DNA from: Pigoraptor vietnamica
Taxonomy: Eukaryota; Opisthokonta; Filasterea
Length of the DNA: 18,191 nt
NCBI GenBank assembly: GCA_943704525.1
Contig: CALSCQ010001793.1
Span: forward strand, 1 to 18,191
Reading direction: 5' to 3'
Shown here: positions 18,001 through 18,191 of the stretch, piece after piece
How positions within the stretch are numbered: position 1 is the stretch's first letter
Layout: each line of letters opens with the position of its first letter
Position numbers and translations under genes: made by a program
Notes under the pieces: model-generated
Told to the model about the DNA's origin: nothing
Databases searched by the model: none
The model's input: only the letters and a program-made list of their open reading frames with translations

Positions 18001-18191
18001 GACTGAGGTAGCCGCGGTGACGGCGAAAGCGGCTGAGGCGCAGACGACGATCGAAGAACTGCGCGCGACGTTGGAGAAGAGTGCGGGGGAGACGGCGGTG
18101 GAGCTGCAAGCGCGGACGGAAGCTCTTCATGCCGCCGAGGGGCGCGTGACGGAGCTGGAGAGCACCGTAGCGGCGAAGGAGACTGAGGTAG
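15002..18191 (+). CDS. CAP-Gly, coiled-coil microtubule plus-end protein (CLIP-170-like), runs off the right edge
   Basis: ATG at 15002 opens a single uninterrupted frame of at least 1063 codons with no intron seen and no stop before the window ends. Residues 1-50 are Ser/Pro/Arg-rich, as in microtubule-binding leaders. CAP-Gly 1 (about 51-119) and CAP-Gly 2 (about 193-262) each contain the binding-groove motif GKNDG (87-91 and 229-233), followed by G-x-R-Y-F and HGVF. A Ser/Arg-rich linker with RSSSVRNLAG separates them. From about residue 275 the protein is Ala/Glu/Arg-rich coiled coil. From residue 718 it becomes near-identical 60-residue repeats. Two CAP-Gly domains plus a long rod match CLIP-170/Bik1-type plus-end trackers; p150Glued has only one. 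The C-terminus, where CLIP zinc knuckles would sit, is outside the window. Confidence 0.9.
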   Translation, partial: MDSRVRQPSSLIPPARVRPTGTAAGAGTTSRARPGGEDASEGPTAPALALGARVCVPGGKAGVLRFKGALPVKPGEWAGVDLDEPAGKNDGTLNGVRYFDCKGPNHGVFILASKLLPEGAAGDGDAAHTPSKGASDAPAAATPSPAALVRSSSVRNLAGTTGMRSRGVSSAAAPADAPADAPPVPADGAVAVGDRVVVGGSKAGVLRFRGPTKFAEGEWAGVELDEPLGKNDGEVKGFRYFRCRPKHGVFAPVDKVVREPPPQPLARRMASLYTPTAVSVSGGGVGVGSSEAPLSLLAAKHPGIDVDSLAECDAALHRVSEKVERLAVEKRRGRMQGADAGAVAASAPLELSAATHEGDVAALRARLDEMQRALSAQEEAHRAEIARREIDAESLRAVAATVSARATGDADVTLRRTRAEKESLEQQLLQCAQTIGTLRSRVGELERAAAASDAVATAALTADAVAVQLKQELQERDGVVAQLELQTATLSRVIESLTEGFRQTQRENANLQALLVAREKELEIANGKLDRLERGARDGEFASLVAALAGSSGPMTETMRLALAARDRELARAQARAAELEALTAKLSESLSLVSTGESTLSKRGRGDAHDGEQGSRSSLDALEEEVAQLRALVRTRDAQLTEAAAAAQVAASRVRDLEEQLQRSLSDHAEVLAEKARLEASLDAAASALGKGVTVEALPSEVVALKECLIQNSVTSEELRATLEKSAGETAVELQARTEALHAAEGRVTELESTVAAKETEVAALTAKAAEAQTTIEELRSTLEKSAGETAVELQARTEALHAAEGRVTELESTVAAKETEVAALVAKAAEAQTTIIELRATLEKSAGETAVELQARTEALHAAEGRVTELESTVAAKETEVAALTVKAAEAQTTIEELRSTLEKSAGETAVELQARTEALHAAEGRVTELESTVAAKETEVAALVAKAAEAQTTIEELRATLEKSAGETAVELQARTEALHAAEGRVTELESTVAAKETEVAAVTAKAAEAQTTIEELRATLEKSAGETAVELQARTEALHAAEGRVTELESTVAAKETEV
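17153..18191 (+). repeat. 180-bp tandem repeat array encoding a 60-residue coiled-coil unit
   Basis: Five full copies (17153-17332, 17333-17512, 17513-17692, 17693-17872, 17873-18052) and a sixth partial copy (from 18053) follow each other with no indels. The array continues past the window edge. Each unit begins with E/I-E-L-R-(A/S)-TLEKS. Variation is confined to a few positions: A or S in RxTLEKS, and TA, VA or TV in the AALxxKAAEAQTTI segment. The DNA is nearly identical between copies, including silent sites, which implies recent expansion or homogenisation. Confidence 0.97.

Noticed and set aside
17063-18130. Long minus-strand open frames across the CAP-Gly repeat region
   Set aside because: They are the mirror of a 180-bp in-frame repeat with high GC. 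The plus frame has CAP-Gly domains and coiled coil, whereas the minus frames give only low-complexity Ser/Pro/Arg text.
1-18191. Bacterial-type features such as operons, CRISPR arrays, insertion sequences or phage genes
   Set aside because: Every recognised gene is eukaryotic and most are split by spliceosomal introns. No terminal inverted repeats with transposase, spacer arrays or Shine-Dalgarno-led gene strings were seen.

Overview
The window is nuclear DNA of a GC-rich, intron-bearing, gene-dense unicellular eukaryote. I resolved seven protein-coding genes and about 31 spliceosomal introns, nearly all GT-AG with G at donor position +5. There are no bacterial features, mobile-element genes, CRISPR arrays or recognisable RNA genes. 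The gene set is exportin-5, LRRC40, RagC/D, TAF4, a CIN85/CD2AP-like adaptor and a CLIP-type CAP-Gly protein. Strong resemblance to animal proteins suggests a free-living protist, perhaps on the Amorphea/Opisthokonta side (an apusomonad-like organism is a guess only).

Layout, left to right. 77-1283 (+): C-terminal exons of exportin-5, whose 5' part lies outside the window. 1437-3558 (-): complete LRRC40-type leucine-rich-repeat protein, convergent with exportin-5. 3623-3933 (-): an 83-residue LYR-motif mitochondrial-type protein. 3934-4203: divergent promoter. 4204-6725 (+): complete ten-exon RagC/D (Gtr2) GTPase. 7118-10126 (+): three-SH3, proline-rich, coiled-coil adaptor carrying a capping-protein-interaction motif. 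10394-11494 (-): orphan secretory or type I membrane protein with acidic and His/Pro/Gly-rich segments. 11495-12382: AT-richer gene-free stretch rich in palindromes. 12383-14741 (-): nine-exon TAF4. 14742-15001: second divergent promoter. 15002 to the right edge (+): CAP-Gly protein with two CAP-Gly domains and a long coiled coil that enters a nearly identical 60-residue (180-bp) repeat array.

The genes do not form one pathway. They are housekeeping genes of nuclear export, TFIID transcription, TOR signalling, actin/endocytic scaffolding and microtubule plus-end tracking. Possible shared features are (i) CACGTG-type E-boxes in three upstream regions and one convergent spacer, (ii) GT/CA microsatellites inside introns, and (iii) several introns that are multiples of three and free of stops. 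I see no evidence of an unknown multi-gene system. The most notable items are the CIN85-like adaptor, the repeat-expanded CAP-Gly protein, the TAF4 N-terminal region and the orphan membrane protein. All exon coordinates were read by eye from frame and splice-site compatibility.
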